A stretch of DNA of 64,000 nucleotides from Marisediminicola antarctica (GTDB lineage Bacteria; Actinomycetota; Actinomycetes; Actinomycetales; Microbacteriaceae). Of the stretch, positions 45,082 through 53,709 are shown in pieces. The translations under genes and the position numbers were made by a program. The DNA lies in assembly GCF_009930795.1 (NCBI RefSeq), contig NZ_CP017146.1:1240001-1304000 (forward strand), read 5' to 3'. Numbering within the stretch: position 1 is the stretch's first letter; each line of letters opens with the position of its first letter. The notes under the pieces are model-generated. The model did not search any database, had not been told where the DNA came from, and saw only the letters and a list, made by a program, of their open reading frames with translations.

Positions 45082-46049
45082 GCGAGCACATGGGCGATCC
45101 ATCGAACTACATCCGCAAGCGCGAGTCCCGCGCCGAGCACGGCCAGACCCGCGACCTCAGCTATCCACCGCTGCCGCCGTCGCTTGTCGTGCCCTGCTAC
45201 GACAATCACACGCATCTCGAGATCGCCGACGGCGACGACCCGCTCGACTACCTGCAGCAGCTCGATATGGCCTCGAGCGTCGGCATCCGCGGCGTCGTGC
45301 AGGTCGGCGGAGACCTCGAGACATCCCGCTGGTCTGCCGAGATGGCGGCCCGTGAACCGCGGATGCTGGCGGCCGTCGCCATCCATCCGAACGAGGCACC
45401 GGCCTACGAGGCCGCCGGCACGCTCGACGCCGCGCTCGCCGAGATCGACGAGCTCGCCGCCCGCCCGCGGGTGCGCGCGATCGGCGAGACCGGACTCGAC
45501 TACTTCCGCACCGGCGAGGAGGGCCGCCCCGCCCAGCACCGCTCGTTCGAGGCGCACATCGCCATCGCGAAAAAGCACGACCTCGCGATGCAGATCCACG
45601 ACCGCGAGGCGCATGACGACGTCATCGAGACGCTCCTGCGCGTCGGTGCCCCCGAACGCACGGTCTTCCACTGCTTCTCGGGCGACGCCGAGATGGCCAG
45701 GCTCTGCGCCGACAACGGCTGGTACGTGTCGTTCGCCGGCAACATCACGTTCAAGAACGCGTCGAACCTGCGCGAGGCGCTCGAGGTTATCCCGCGCGAC
45801 CGCATCCTGGTCGAGACGGATGCCCCGTTCCTCACCCCACTGCCGCACCGCGGCCGCCCGAACTCCCCGTACCTGATCCCCGTGACGCTGCGGTTCATGG
45901 CGGAGCACCTCGGCACCGACGTCGCAATGCTCGCGGCGCAGGTCTCCTCGAACACCGAGCTCGTCTACGGCAGTTGGGACGCGGAGCCCGTCTCGAACGG
46001 CGGCGCCTCGCCGTGGGACGAGGCCATCGACCCGTCCGAACTCGCCTGA
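45078..46049 (+). CDS. tatD: TatD family metal-dependent hydrolase
   Basis: 323-residue TIM-barrel DNase-like hydrolase. Metal ligands: NHTHLE (H-x-H) near residue 45, Glu in GETGLDYFR, His in MQIHDREA and VFHCFSGD, and the final Asp in VETDAPFLTP. A ~40-residue N-terminal extension precedes the barrel. ATG 45078 overlaps the metG stop (ATGA) and its own stop overlaps the rsmA ATG, so three genes are translationally linked. Confidence 0.94.
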   Translation: MSEHMGDPSNYIRKRESRAEHGQTRDLSYPPLPPSLVVPCYDNHTHLEIADGDDPLDYLQQLDMASSVGIRGVVQVGGDLETSRWSAEMAAREPRMLAAVAIHPNEAPAYEAAGTLDAALAEIDELAARPRVRAIGETGLDYFRTGEEGRPAQHRSFEAHIAIAKKHDLAMQIHDREAHDDVIETLLRVGAPERTVFHCFSGDAEMARLCADNGWYVSFAGNITFKNASNLREALEVIPRDRILVETDAPFLTPLPHRGRPNSPYLIPVTLRFMAEHLGTDVAMLAAQVSSNTELVYGSWDAEPVSNGGASPWDEAIDPSELA

Positions 46050-46939
46050 TGGCGCTTCTGGGGCCGGCCGAGATCCGCGACCTCGCTGAGCTGCTCGGCA
46101 TCCAGCCCACGAAGAAGCTCGGGCAGAACTTCGTCATCGACGCCAACACGGTGCGCCGCATCGTCAAGGCCGCCGGCGTGACGGCGACCGACACAGTCGT
46201 CGAGATCGGTCCCGGACTTGGATCGCTCACCCTCGGGCTGCTCGAGACCGGGGCATCGGTCATCGCCGTCGAGATCGACAAGCGTCTCGCGGCCCAGCTG
46301 CCGCTCACGGTCGAACAGCATCTACCTCGGTCGCAGGCTCCCTCGGCGCTGGGGTCGCACGATCGCTCGCACGATCGCCCTGGCTCCACCGCGCTGGCGG
46401 TCGTCACGCACGACGCCATGCGCGTCACCGAGCTGCCAGGCGACCCCGGCATTCTCGTCGCGAACCTGCCGTACAACATCTCGGTGCCCGTGCTGCTGCA
46501 CTTCCTCGAGACGTTCCGCGGCATCCGCTCCGGACTCGTCATGGTTCAGGCCGAGGTCGGCCAGCGCCTCGCGGCGCCGCCCGGGTCGAAGATCTACGGC
46601 AGCCCGAGCGTCAAGGCCGCCTGGTTCGGTCACTGGAAGACCTCCGGTTCGGTGAGCAGGCAGGTGTTCTGGCCGGTGCCGAACGTCGACTCGATTCTCG
46701 TGTCGTTCGCGCTGCGGGAGACGCCGATCGGCACGGAGGAGGAGCGTCTTGCGACCTTCGCGATCGTGGATGCCGCGTTCCAGCAGCGCCGGAAGATGCT
46801 GCGGCAGGCGCTCGCTGACCTGTTCGGATCGTCCGCCGCGGCGTCCGCCACGATGGAACGGGCCGGAATCGACCCCACCACACGCGGCGAGCAGCTCACT
46901 GGCGACGACTTCCTGGCGATCGCCCGCGCCAAGGGTTGA
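46049..46939 (+). CDS. rsmA: 16S rRNA dimethyladenosine transferase
   Basis: 296-residue KsgA-type methyltransferase that dimethylates A1518/A1519. Motifs: KKLGQNFVID (residues 22-31), VEIGPGLGSLT (51-61), VEIDK (74-78), NLPYNIS (139-145) and the C-terminal helical domain. Residues ~91-115 (RSQAPSALGSHDRSHDRPGS) look like an insertion between motifs II and III. It is encoded by DNA with a repeated CGCACGATCG (46319-46393). The frame is kept. ATG 46049 overlaps the tatD stop. Confidence 0.94.
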   Translation: MALLGPAEIRDLAELLGIQPTKKLGQNFVIDANTVRRIVKAAGVTATDTVVEIGPGLGSLTLGLLETGASVIAVEIDKRLAAQLPLTVEQHLPRSQAPSALGSHDRSHDRPGSTALAVVTHDAMRVTELPGDPGILVANLPYNISVPVLLHFLETFRGIRSGLVMVQAEVGQRLAAPPGSKIYGSPSVKAAWFGHWKTSGSVSRQVFWPVPNVDSILVSFALRETPIGTEEERLATFAIVDAAFQQRRKMLRQALADLFGSSAAASATMERAGIDPTTRGEQLTGDDFLAIARAKG

Positions 46940-46996
46940 GCGGCGCGCGGCCCGCTGGCGCAGGCGCCCTGCGGCAGTCATGACAGACTAGTTGGA

Positions 46997-48040
46997 GTGA
47001 CCAGTACAACGCAGTCCCTGTCCGAACGCATCACCGCACCCGCCGAGGTCCGCTTTCCGCAGCCGCTCGCCGGCGTCACATGGCGGCCAATGACCGTCGA
47101 GGACGTCAAACCGGTCTTCGAACTCCGCAGGCTCGTCGGCCGGGTCGATCACCCGAGCTACTCGCTCAGCCTCGAGGAAATCGAGCACGAGATCACAGCT
47201 GACGAACTCGACCGCGCCCACGACACCGTGATCGGAATCGACGCTGACGGGCGCGCGGTCGCCTACGGAATCGTCGTGCTGCAGCCGAGCCAGGCCACCC
47301 TCGTGCGCTCGGCCTTCGAGGGCCACGTGCACCCCGACCACCGCGGCGAAGGGCTCGACGAGGTGCTGCTCGACTGGCTCGAGGACCGTGGGCTGCAGCA
47401 GCTCGCCTCCTCCGACAAGACGCTCCCCGGCTGGTTCGTCACCGCCGTCCCCCGTCAGGCCGAGGAGATGCTCGAGCTGCTCCGGGGCCGCGGGTTCGAC
47501 TTCCGCCGCAATTGGTTCGAACTTGTGCGCGACGTGACCGAGCCGATCCCCGACATCCCGTTCCCGGCTGGCGCGCGCGTCGAGACGTACGGCCCGCAGT
47601 GGGCCGAGCAGACGCGCATCGCGCGCAACGACGCCTTCCGCGACCACTTCGCCTCGCAACCGCTCACGAGCGAGGAGTGGCTGTCGCACGACAGCCTGCC
47701 CATCGCCCGCGCCGACCTCTCCTACGTCGTGCTCATGCCCGACGAGACCGGCGAGGAGCAGGTCGTTGCCTTCGCGATGACCGACATCAACGAGCACGAC
47801 TGGGACCAGCTCGGCTTCAGGTTCGGCTATATCCCGTACGTGGGCGTGCGGCGCGACTGGCGCGGGATGAAGCTTGCGCCAGCCGTGCTGTCGCACCTGC
47901 TGAACGCCTACCGCGACGCCGGTCTGGTGAAGGCCGTGCTTGACGTCGATGCCGACAGTCCGACCGGGGCCGTCGAACTGTACGAGCGGATCGGCTTCGA
48001 GAAGACGAGCCGCTCGGTGAGCGTGCTCAAGGAGTACTAG
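46997..48040 (+). CDS. GNAT family N-acetyltransferase (two-domain)
   Basis: 347-residue protein with two tandem GNAT folds, as in mycothiol synthase-like proteins. The first half has VHPDHRGEGLDEVLLDWL (acetyl-CoA loop, R/Q-x-x-G-x-G/A variant). The second has VGVRRDWRGMKLAPAVLSHL and a C-terminal VDADSPTGAVELYERIGFEK. Substrate unknown. GTG 46997 has TTGGA just upstream. It follows rsmA by 57 bases with no terminator. Confidence 0.88.
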   Translation: MTSTTQSLSERITAPAEVRFPQPLAGVTWRPMTVEDVKPVFELRRLVGRVDHPSYSLSLEEIEHEITADELDRAHDTVIGIDADGRAVAYGIVVLQPSQATLVRSAFEGHVHPDHRGEGLDEVLLDWLEDRGLQQLASSDKTLPGWFVTAVPRQAEEMLELLRGRGFDFRRNWFELVRDVTEPIPDIPFPAGARVETYGPQWAEQTRIARNDAFRDHFASQPLTSEEWLSHDSLPIARADLSYVVLMPDETGEEQVVAFAMTDINEHDWDQLGFRFGYIPYVGVRRDWRGMKLAPAVLSHLLNAYRDAGLVKAVLDVDADSPTGAVELYERIGFEKTSRSVSVLKEY

Positions 48041-48073
48041 CGCGCGGAGGGACTGCTGGGCGAGGATGAAACC

Positions 48074-48619
48074 ATGCCGGTAGCCGACCACCAATCGACC
48101 CTGAGTGATGCGGCGATGGCGGCCGCGACGGGCAAGCATCCGGGGGACTGGTTCGAGGTGCTCGACGCGCACGACGCCACGAGTTGGACCCACCCGGCGA
48201 TCGCGCGCTGGCTCGTCCAGCACGAGGGCGTCGATGGCTGGTGGGCGCAGTCGATCACGGTGAGATTCGAGCAGGCGAGGGGGATGCGGGCGCCCGGGCA
48301 GATGGCGGACGGCACCTTCACGGTCGGCGCGAGCAAGAGCGTCCCGGGCGACCAGCAGCAGGCTCTCGACCGCGCGATCGCGGTGTTCTCCGCTCATCTC
48401 GGCGCCGAGCCGGCATCGGTCAACCGCACCGCGAAATACCCGACGGCACGGTGGAAGCTCGCCGACGGCGAGTCGATGCTCGTGACCGCAAGCCCGACGA
48501 AGAACGCCAGAACGAGCATCTCCGCCGCGCACTCGAAGATCAGCGACGCCGACCGGGCCGGCATCGCCAAGGGCGAGCTGGCCCCGGTGGTGAACGGGCT
48601 CGCCCCCTCGCTCGACTAG
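48074..48619 (+). CDS. DUF4287 domain protein
   Basis: 181-residue soluble protein. The N-terminal DUF4287-like segment (AAMAAATGKHPGDWFEVLDA, HPAIARWLVQHEGVDGWWAQ) is followed by a domain with KSVPGDQQQALDRAIAVFSA and a C-terminal SRPBCC-like part. ATG 48074 has GAGGATG upstream. It is 9 bases before ispE, so co-transcribed. Function unknown. Confidence 0.8.
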   Translation: MPVADHQSTLSDAAMAAATGKHPGDWFEVLDAHDATSWTHPAIARWLVQHEGVDGWWAQSITVRFEQARGMRAPGQMADGTFTVGASKSVPGDQQQALDRAIAVFSAHLGAEPASVNRTAKYPTARWKLADGESMLVTASPTKNARTSISAAHSKISDADRAGIAKGELAPVVNGLAPSLD

Positions 48620-48628
48620 GTTGGAGCA

Positions 48629-49570
48629 ATGACCTTATCGGCGGCCACCACTGTGGTGCACGCCCGGGCCCCGGGCAAGATCAACGTCTTCCTCAAGGTG
48701 GGCTCCCTGCTCGAGGACGGTTACCACGACGTCGCCTCGGCCTATCAGGCTGTCTCGCTGTCCGAAGACGTGCGGGCCTACCCCGCGGACGACTTCTCCG
48801 TCTCGTTCACCAGTGCGAGCAGTGTCGACACCTCCGGACTGCCGCTCGACGCCTCCAACCTCGCGATCAAGGCCGCGACCCTGCTGGCCCGGCGGGCCGG
48901 ATACCGCGGTGGCGTGCGCCTCGAGATCGAGAAGCACGTTCCGATCGCGGGCGGCATGGGCGGCGGGTCGGCCGATGCCGCGGCAACGCTTCTCGCCTGC
49001 GACACGCTCTGGGGCACCGACCTCGGCCGGGAGGACCTCATGGAGCTCGCCGGAGAGCTCGGCGCCGATGTTCCGTTCGCCTTCATCGGTGGCACCGCGA
49101 TCGGCACCGGCCGGGGCGACCAGCTGAGCCCCGCGCTGGCCAAGGGGCACTTCCAGTGGGTCTTCGCCCTCGCCGACTTCGGCATGTCGACGCCCGAGGT
49201 GTACCGCGAACTCGACCGTCACCGCGACCGCCACGCGCAGGACATCTTCCCCGCGGTGGTGGCCCCCCACGTGGATGCGAACGTGCTGCAGGCGTTGCGC
49301 GCCGGCGACCCGCACATGCTCGCCGAGGTGCTGCACAACGACCTCCAGGCCCCGGCTCTGCAGATGGAGCCGAAGCTCGCCTCGGTGATCGAACTGGGCG
49401 AGGAGAACGGCGCGCTCGCCGGCATGATCTCCGGCTCCGGCCCCACCGTCGCGTTCCTCGCCGCCGACCTCGACAACGCGCTCGAGTTGCAGATCGCGCT
49501 GAGCGCCGCGCGGCTGAACGTCGTGCGCGCCACAGGGCCGGTGCACGGGGCTCGTATCCTCAGCTCGTAG
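48629..49570 (+). CDS. ispE: 4-Diphosphocytidyl-2-C-methyl-D-erythritol kinase
   Basis: 313-residue GHMP kinase of the MEP isoprenoid pathway. The substrate motif [14 protein letters not shown] opens the protein, the ATP loop [19 protein letters not shown] is at residues ~106-124, and the third motif [13 protein letters not shown] is near the end. Length normal. ATG 48629. Position after metG-tatD-rsmA is conserved in many actinobacteria. Confidence 0.96.
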   Translation: MTLSAATTVVHARAPGKINVFLKVGSLLEDGYHDVASAYQAVSLSEDVRAYPADDFSVSFTSASSVDTSGLPLDASNLAIKAATLLARRAGYRGGVRLEIEKHVPIAGGMGGGSADAAATLLACDTLWGTDLGREDLMELAGELGADVPFAFIGGTAIGTGRGDQLSPALAKGHFQWVFALADFGMSTPEVYRELDRHRDRHAQDIFPAVVAPHVDANVLQALRAGDPHMLAEVLHNDLQAPALQMEPKLASVIELGEENGALAGMISGSGPTVAFLAADLDNALELQIALSAARLNVVRATGPVHGARILSS

Positions 49571-49677
49571 CCGCGAGGTGTCTGCTCCCGTTTGTGGCAA
49601 TTGCGCCTGCTCGGCCGGGGCGGATGCGACGGGCGGGCGCACTCGCATGAGGGACTCGCGCGGAAGGGCCCCGCGAC

Positions 49678-51201
49678 TCAGTCGCGCTCGAAGCGCACCA
49701 CGTTGGTGTCGCCGAGGTTCCACTCGTCGGTCGGACTCCACCCGACGGTAGCGAGGGTCTGGGCCGTCGACTCGCGACGGTCCTGCTTGACGCTCGTGAC
49801 GAGGTAGGCCGCATCGGAGCCGGCCAGTCGGTCGAGTGACTCGTCGAGACGGTTGCGCGTCTCCCATAGCTGGCCGGTCTTGGCGGCCGGCGTGTCGATC
49901 GTGACGTCGATGGTGCCCTCGAAGGCGTCCGGGTAGGTGTACGCGATGACCCGGGATGTCGCAGTCGCGTGGTAGCGCACCGGCCCGTAGATGATCGCGG
50001 TCGTTCCCGGGCCGTCTTCGGCACGCTGCTCCTCGATGAGCGCGGCGACCTCCTTCCAGGTGGATGCCTGCTTCGCATCCGGCTGCCGCTGTTCCACGAT
50101 CGACGGGATGGCGAGCAGCACGAGGCTCGCGAGGGTGAGGGCCGCGAGGGGCCTCGTCGGCACCGCGGCGATCGCCGCACCGATGATCAGGGCCACGAAG
50201 GGCAGGCACATCGTGAGGTAGCGCGGCGTGTAGAGCGGCGAGTACAGCTCCGTGGCGACAAGCAGCGCTGCGGTCGGCACCACGAGAGCGGGCAGCAGCA
50301 CGGCGGCCGCCGAGAAGCCCCTGGCCGTTCGGAGCAGCGCGATCGCGCCGAACACGATGAGGATCCACCCGGCGACCGCGAACCGACCGTCGAACAGGAA
50401 CCACTGCGTACGCAGCACCTGGCGTGGTGTGTCGGGGCCGAGGTCGAGAATCCACGACACCTGGGCGTTCTGCCCGATCACGGCAAGCGCGAACGGCAGC
50501 AGGGCGACCGCGGCGGCGGCGCTCGCCAGTAACCACCGGCGCACGGTCGGAACGGTGGCCTGTCGTCTGCTCGCGAGCCACCACGCCAGGGAGACCCCGT
50601 GGGCGACGATGACGAGTGCGAGGTAGATGAAGAAGTAGCACGACACCACCGTGAGCACGGCGTAGACGAGCCACCAGCGCCGCCGATTGCTCCGCTGCGC
50701 ATGCAGCAACACGAGCGTGAGCAGCACCGCGAGGGCGGTGCTCAGCGCGTACGACCGGGCCTCGGTTCCCATCCAGGTCGCGCGGGGGAGCAGGCAGAAG
50801 ACCAGCCCGCCGACAACGGCAGCGCGGCCGAGGCCGAGCTGCCGGCCGAGCACCACAGTGAGGGCCGCAGCGGCACCGACTGCGATCGCGCTCGGCATCC
50901 GCAGAAGAAGAGGGGAGTACCCGAACAGGTCGACGAGCACATGCATGACCACGTAGTAGGCGCCGTGCACCGCGTCGACGTTTCCCAGCATCCGCCACAG
51001 CTCGGGCCAGTCGCGCATAACGGCTGTGACCGTGGCTGCCTCGTCGTACCAGAGGGACGGGATGCCGATGCCGATGAGTGAGATCGTGAGGCCGAGCAGC
51101 CCGACCAGGGCGGGTGCGAGCGCGGGGTGGCTCCGGATGCGCGTCGATAGACTGGGAGACCCGCCGCGAGTGCGGCCGTGGGCAGTGAGGAGGTCAGTCA
51201 T
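49678..51201 (-). CDS. Membrane glycosyltransferase (GT39-like)
   Basis: 507-residue polytopic membrane protein with about ten helices and a soluble C-terminal domain (from ~395). The first extracytoplasmic loop has the catalytic Asp-Glu in PSLWYDEAATVTAVMRDWPE, as in lipid-linked mannosyltransferases. HGAYYVVMHVLVDLFGYSP follows. It likely transfers sugar from polyprenyl phosphate to a cell-envelope acceptor. Its ATG (49 complement, 51199-51201) overlaps the divergent moeB ATG in the palindrome CATG. GGGAGG precedes it at 9 bases. Confidence 0.85.
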   Translation of the reverse strand: MTDLLTAHGRTRGGSPSLSTRIRSHPALAPALVGLLGLTISLIGIGIPSLWYDEAATVTAVMRDWPELWRMLGNVDAVHGAYYVVMHVLVDLFGYSPLLLRMPSAIAVGAAAALTVVLGRQLGLGRAAVVGGLVFCLLPRATWMGTEARSYALSTALAVLLTLVLLHAQRSNRRRWWLVYAVLTVVSCYFFIYLALVIVAHGVSLAWWLASRRQATVPTVRRWLLASAAAAVALLPFALAVIGQNAQVSWILDLGPDTPRQVLRTQWFLFDGRFAVAGWILIVFGAIALLRTARGFSAAAVLLPALVVPTAALLVATELYSPLYTPRYLTMCLPFVALIIGAAIAAVPTRPLAALTLASLVLLAIPSIVEQRQPDAKQASTWKEVAALIEEQRAEDGPGTTAIIYGPVRYHATATSRVIAYTYPDAFEGTIDVTIDTPAAKTGQLWETRNRLDESLDRLAGSDAAYLVTSVKQDRRESTAQTLATVGWSPTDEWNLGDTNVVRFERD

Positions 51202-52360
51202 GTCGACTCTGCCTCCCCTCGTCGAGCTCGGGGCCGAGCTGACTCCCGAGCAGATCGCGCGCGGATCGCGTCACCTCATGCTGCCGGGCTTCGGGCTGTC
51301 GGGTCAACGCCGTCTGGCCGCCGCGAAAGTGCTCGTGATCGGCGCCGGCGGGCTCGGATCGCCCGTGCTGCAGTACCTCGCTGCGGCGGGGGTCGGAACG
51401 ATCGGCATCGTCGATTTCGACACCGTGGACCTCTCCAACCTGCAGCGGCAGGTCATCCACCGCACCGCGAGCATCGGAGAGCCGAAGACGGCGAGCGCGG
51501 CCCGCGCGATCGCCGAGCTGAACCCGCTCGTGACGGTGGTGGAGCACGCCGTGCGGCTCGGCGCCGGCAACGCCGTGCAGGTCTTCTCCGGCTACGACCT
51601 CGTGATCGACGGCAGCGACAATTTCGCCACCCGCTACCTCGCGAACGACGCGGCCGCCATTCTCGGAAAGCCCTATGTGTGGGGGTCGGTGTTTCGATTC
51701 GACGGCCAGGTCACTGTGTTCTGGGAGTCGGCACCCGACGGCCGCTCGCTCGACTACCGCGACCTGCACCCCGTGCCGCCGGCGCCCGGCGAGGTGCTGT
51801 CGTGCGATGAGGCCGGCGTGCTTGGAGCGGTCTGCGCGAGCATCGGCTCGATGATGGCGACCGAGGCGATCAAGCTCATCACCGGCATCGGTGAGCCGCT
51901 GCTCGGCCGCATCCAGATTCTCGACGCGCTCGCCGGTGGCTGGCGCGAGGTTCGCCTGTCCCGCAGGCCCGGACGGATGCCGGTGACCGGGCTCATCGAC
52001 TACGAGCTGTTCTGCGGGATGCGGCCGCCGGCGGGCGGCGGTGCGGCGAGCGGGCTCGGCGGCCCGGAGCTCAGCGCCGAGGATCTCATTGCGGAGCACA
52101 TGCCGAATCTCATCGATGTGCGGGAGCCGTTCGAGCACGAGCTTGTGCACATCGACGGTGCCCGGCTCGTGCCGCTCGCCCAGCTGCTCGACGACCCGGC
52201 CGCCCTCGGGGAGGGTCCGTTCGTCGTCTACTGCAAGACCGGCATCCGTTCGCAGCGGGCCGCCGACGCTCTGCGCGCCGCCGGTGCCGATGCCGTGTCG
52301 TTGCGCGGCGGCATCCAGGCCTGGCTCGACCTCACCGACCCCGGCGGGATGCGCTACTAG
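51200..52360 (+). CDS. moeB: Adenylyltransferase/sulfurtransferase MoeB (ThiF-rhodanese fusion)
   Basis: 386-residue E1-like enzyme that adenylates and helps sulfurate the C-terminal Gly-Gly of MoaD/ThiS proteins. The ThiF domain has GAGGLGSPVLQYLAAAGVG (nucleotide loop), DNLQRQ-like SNLQRQVIHR and DGSDNFATRY. The C-terminal rhodanese domain has LIDVREPFEHELVHIDGA and active Cys345 in YCKTGIRS. The zinc-site cysteine pairs are only partly visible (SCDEAGVLG). ATG 51200 has GAGGAGG upstream. moaD lies just downstream on the opposite strand. Confidence 0.92.
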   Translation: MSTLPPLVELGAELTPEQIARGSRHLMLPGFGLSGQRRLAAAKVLVIGAGGLGSPVLQYLAAAGVGTIGIVDFDTVDLSNLQRQVIHRTASIGEPKTASAARAIAELNPLVTVVEHAVRLGAGNAVQVFSGYDLVIDGSDNFATRYLANDAAAILGKPYVWGSVFRFDGQVTVFWESAPDGRSLDYRDLHPVPPAPGEVLSCDEAGVLGAVCASIGSMMATEAIKLITGIGEPLLGRIQILDALAGGWREVRLSRRPGRMPVTGLIDYELFCGMRPPAGGGAASGLGGPELSAEDLIAEHMPNLIDVREPFEHELVHIDGARLVPLAQLLDDPAALGEGPFVVYCKTGIRSQRAADALRAAGADAVSLRGGIQAWLDLTDPGGMRY

Positions 52361-52401
52361 CCTGGCGCTGGCGGTGCTGCTGCGGGTGCTCGTGGGCACC
52401 C

Positions 52402-52686
52402 TCAGCCGCCGGCGAATGGCGGCATGACGTCGATGACGTCGCCGTCGGAGAGCTTCGTCGCGCGATCCGTCGTCGAGACGGCGTTGACGAGGAAGGAGCA
52501 GCGGGAGAGCACCTGCTCCAGGGGCTCGCCGGGCGCCGCCGTCAGCTGCTGCAGCGCGTCGGCGATGGATGCCCCCGCGGGGACCGCCAGTCGCAGCTCG
52601 CCCACACCGGTGGCTGCTCGGGCCGAAGCGAACAAGCGCACGGTCACGTGCTGGCTGACCTGCGTGCCGGGGGAGGAGCTCATCAT
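52402..52686 (-). CDS. moaD: MoaD/ThiS family sulfur carrier
   Basis: 94-residue beta-grasp protein ending in the required Gly-Gly (VMPPFAGG). The core is VTVRLFASARAATGVGELRL with VPAGASIADALQQL. It is the small subunit of molybdopterin synthase, carrying the thiocarboxylate made by MoeB. ATG 52686 or the next codon (both Met). It is convergent with moeB, 41 bases away. Confidence 0.9.
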   Translation of the reverse strand: MMSSSPGTQVSQHVTVRLFASARAATGVGELRLAVPAGASIADALQQLTAAPGEPLEQVLSRCSFLVNAVSTTDRATKLSDGDVIDVMPPFAGG

Positions 52687-52778
52687 TCAAGGCTAATCGA
52701 CGGGGCGGGCATGCGCCCGCCCGTGCACCGTTCGACATCGGGGAAACCTTCCGAGATAGTGCGGAAAAGGCTGAGGAC

Positions 52779-52822
52779 AGCGAAAAGGCCCGCCACGCTT
52801 TCGCGTGACGGGCCTTTTCGCT
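52779..52822 (-). terminator. Intrinsic terminator, usable in both directions
   Basis: Twenty-base arms (52779-52798 and 52803-52822) pair with a single G-U-type mismatch around a TTTC loop. The outer part is A4/T4-rich (CGAAAAGG / CCTTTTCG). It lies 14 bases past the lipoprotein stop, upstream of moaD. Confidence 0.9.
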
Positions 52823-52835
52823 GTGATTCGGGGAG

Positions 52836-53522
52836 TTACGCGGCAGCCTTGGCCGTGATCTTGGCGATACCCACGACGAGCTCGTCGGTGACGGCGTCGG
52901 TTCCGAAGGTGTCGTTCAGGAGGCCGGCGGCATCCGGGCTGATGAGAACCGTCGTGCCCTCAAGAACTGCGTTGCCATCGGCGTCGGTCTCGAGCGGGTT
53001 CAGCGTGGTGCCGTCGAGGGTGAAGATGAAGATGTCCTGTCCAACCTCTTCACCGTTGGCGGTGACGGTTCCGAACAGCTGCGAGGTTCCCGGGTCGATG
53101 CGGAAGTCGGTCAGCTCGACGACAGTGTCGCCGGCGGTGAGGGAGATTCCGGATCCATCGTGCTCAACCGAGCCCTGGACGTAGGGACGGTAGTCCTCCT
53201 CGGGGTCGTAGTAGTCGACGTTGCCACCGGTGATCGGGAAGGCGAGGACTCCGTCGGTCAGCGTTGCGCCGCCGATCACTCCGGGGGTGAGGCCGAGCGA
53301 GCCGAGGGCGTCAACGAAGCCCTGGTCGAGCGTGACCTGCGTGTCGACGCCGTCGAGGGCGGGGATCGAGGCGAGAGGCTCGGGGTCGGCCATGACCTCT
53401 TCTTCGGAGCTGGTGTCGTCGGCGACCGGGGCCTCGGCCTCCGCGGTGGAGCACGCCGCGAGGCTGCCGACGAGGAGTGCTGCTGCTGCGATACCGATCG
53501 TGCTCTTGTAGAACTTGCGCAT
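52836..53522 (-). CDS. Secreted lipoprotein of unknown function
   Basis: 228-residue lipoprotein. The signal peptide MRKFYKSTIGIAAAALLVGS ends at the lipobox LAAC (Cys24). An acidic linker (AEAEAPVADDTSSEEEV) leads to a beta-rich domain with repeated TLTDGVLAFPITGG, VELTDFRIDPGTSQLFGTVT and VLEGTTVLISPDAA. It resembles actinobacterial secreted proteins of the HtaA-like beta-sandwich type, but I cannot assign it. ATG 53522. Strong terminator downstream, so monocistronic. Confidence 0.85.
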   Translation of the reverse strand: MRKFYKSTIGIAAAALLVGSLAACSTAEAEAPVADDTSSEEEVMADPEPLASIPALDGVDTQVTLDQGFVDALGSLGLTPGVIGGATLTDGVLAFPITGGNVDYYDPEEDYRPYVQGSVEHDGSGISLTAGDTVVELTDFRIDPGTSQLFGTVTANGEEVGQDIFIFTLDGTTLNPLETDADGNAVLEGTTVLISPDAAGLLNDTFGTDAVTDELVVGIAKITAKAAA

Positions 53523-53709
53523 GGGATGTCCTTCGTGAAGTGTGTTTGCGGTTGGTGTTGACAGGAGTTCGGCCCCGATCGGGAATCGGTTTGGAATCGG
53601 CCTCGTCCGTGACCTTTCCGTTACCAAACCCAGCAAACGTCCAGACTTCTGAGGGTGAAAAGCCCGGAATCGCGGGGTTTGTGCGATCGGTGCTCGTTCG
53701 CACCGCAGC

